5,389 nt of DNA, taken from assembly GCA_964622775.1 (NCBI GenBank), contig CAZUSO010000110.1, forward strand, positions 1-5,389. The letters run 5' to 3'. A program made the translations under genes and the position numbers. Below, one piece after another: positions 5,357-5,389 of the stretch (within the stretch, counting starts at the first letter, position 1; each line of letters opens with the position of its first letter). Below the pieces are notes generated by a model that did not search any database, was not told where the DNA came from, and was given only the letters and a program-made list of their open reading frames with translations. The stretch is from CAZUSO01 sp964622775 (lineage in GTDB: Bacteria > Bacteroidota > Bacteroidia > Chitinophagales > Chitinophagaceae).

Positions 5357-5389
5357 CACAGTGTTCTATTTTTCTAATAAGTTATAACT

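Larger units (their letters stand above)
5005..5389. other. Gene-free region upstream of the CoA-transferase
   Basis: No credible gene is present. From left to right: the CoA-transferase leader and -7 box (5005-5039); about 90 bp of unremarkable sequence; CGTCATTCC at 5129-5137, which resembles the end of the neighbouring repeat; an imperfect direct repeat (5145-5158); the hairpin-rich repeat (5156-5316); the second direct-repeat copy (5328-5341); and a rightward promoter (5325-5356) followed by an AT-rich tail to the window edge. A minus-strand open frame of 71 codons (5131-5346) lies on the repeat and is not believed. Confidence 0.7.

Noticed and set aside
1..5389. CRISPR arrays, tRNA or rRNA genes, and insertion sequences with their own transposase.
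   Set aside because: On reading both strands I saw no regularly spaced repeats, no cloverleaf-like segments and no transposase motifs. The only repeat material is the hairpin element near the right end.

Overview
The window looks like chromosomal DNA of a Bacteroidota bacterium, plausibly of the Chitinophagales or Cytophagales type. The grounds are a type IX secretion (T9SS) C-terminal sorting domain, Bacteroidota-style promoter boxes (TAnnTTTG, one with a well-placed TTTG upstream), no strong Shine-Dalgarno sequences, and an intergenic palindromic repeat built from GTCATTCCGA / TCGGAATGAC and GGAATCTCCC / GGGAGATTCC. The order-level placement is an impression, not a proof.

Layout. (1) Bases 1-970, + strand: the 3' end of a large secreted protein that starts outside the window and ends in a T9SS type A sorting domain. 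A strong intrinsic terminator (990-1022) closes it. (2) Bases 971-1302: a 332-bp intergenic region holding the terminator, a Crp/FNR/FixK-type palindrome (TGAC-N4-GTCA), a candidate -7 box at activator spacing from it, and an inverted repeat around that box. (3) Bases 1303-3732, + strand: a complete copper-type P1B ATPase of the CcoI/FixI family, which supplies copper for cytochrome cbb3 oxidase assembly. (4) Bases 3718-5004, - strand: a complete acetyl-CoA hydrolase / CoA-transferase of the 4-hydroxybutyrate or butyrate CoA-transferase group. It converges on ccoI and overlaps it by 15 bp. (5) Bases 5005-5389: a 385-bp region without a credible gene. It holds the CoA-transferase promoter, a multi-hairpin repeat of about 160 bp flanked by imperfect 14-bp direct repeats, and a well-formed promoter pointing off the right edge.

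The genes do not form one operon. The secreted protein is closed off by its own terminator, ccoI appears to have its own promoter, and the CoA-transferase is transcribed the opposite way. The only functional thread, and it is an inference, is low-oxygen metabolism: cbb3 oxidase maturation under an FNR-like site, beside an acyl-CoA/carboxylate exchange enzyme. I see no clear novel multi-gene system. The most interesting items are the ccoI regulatory region, the HP-to-HT change in the ATPase nucleotide-binding motif, and the composite repeat with a promoter at its edge.
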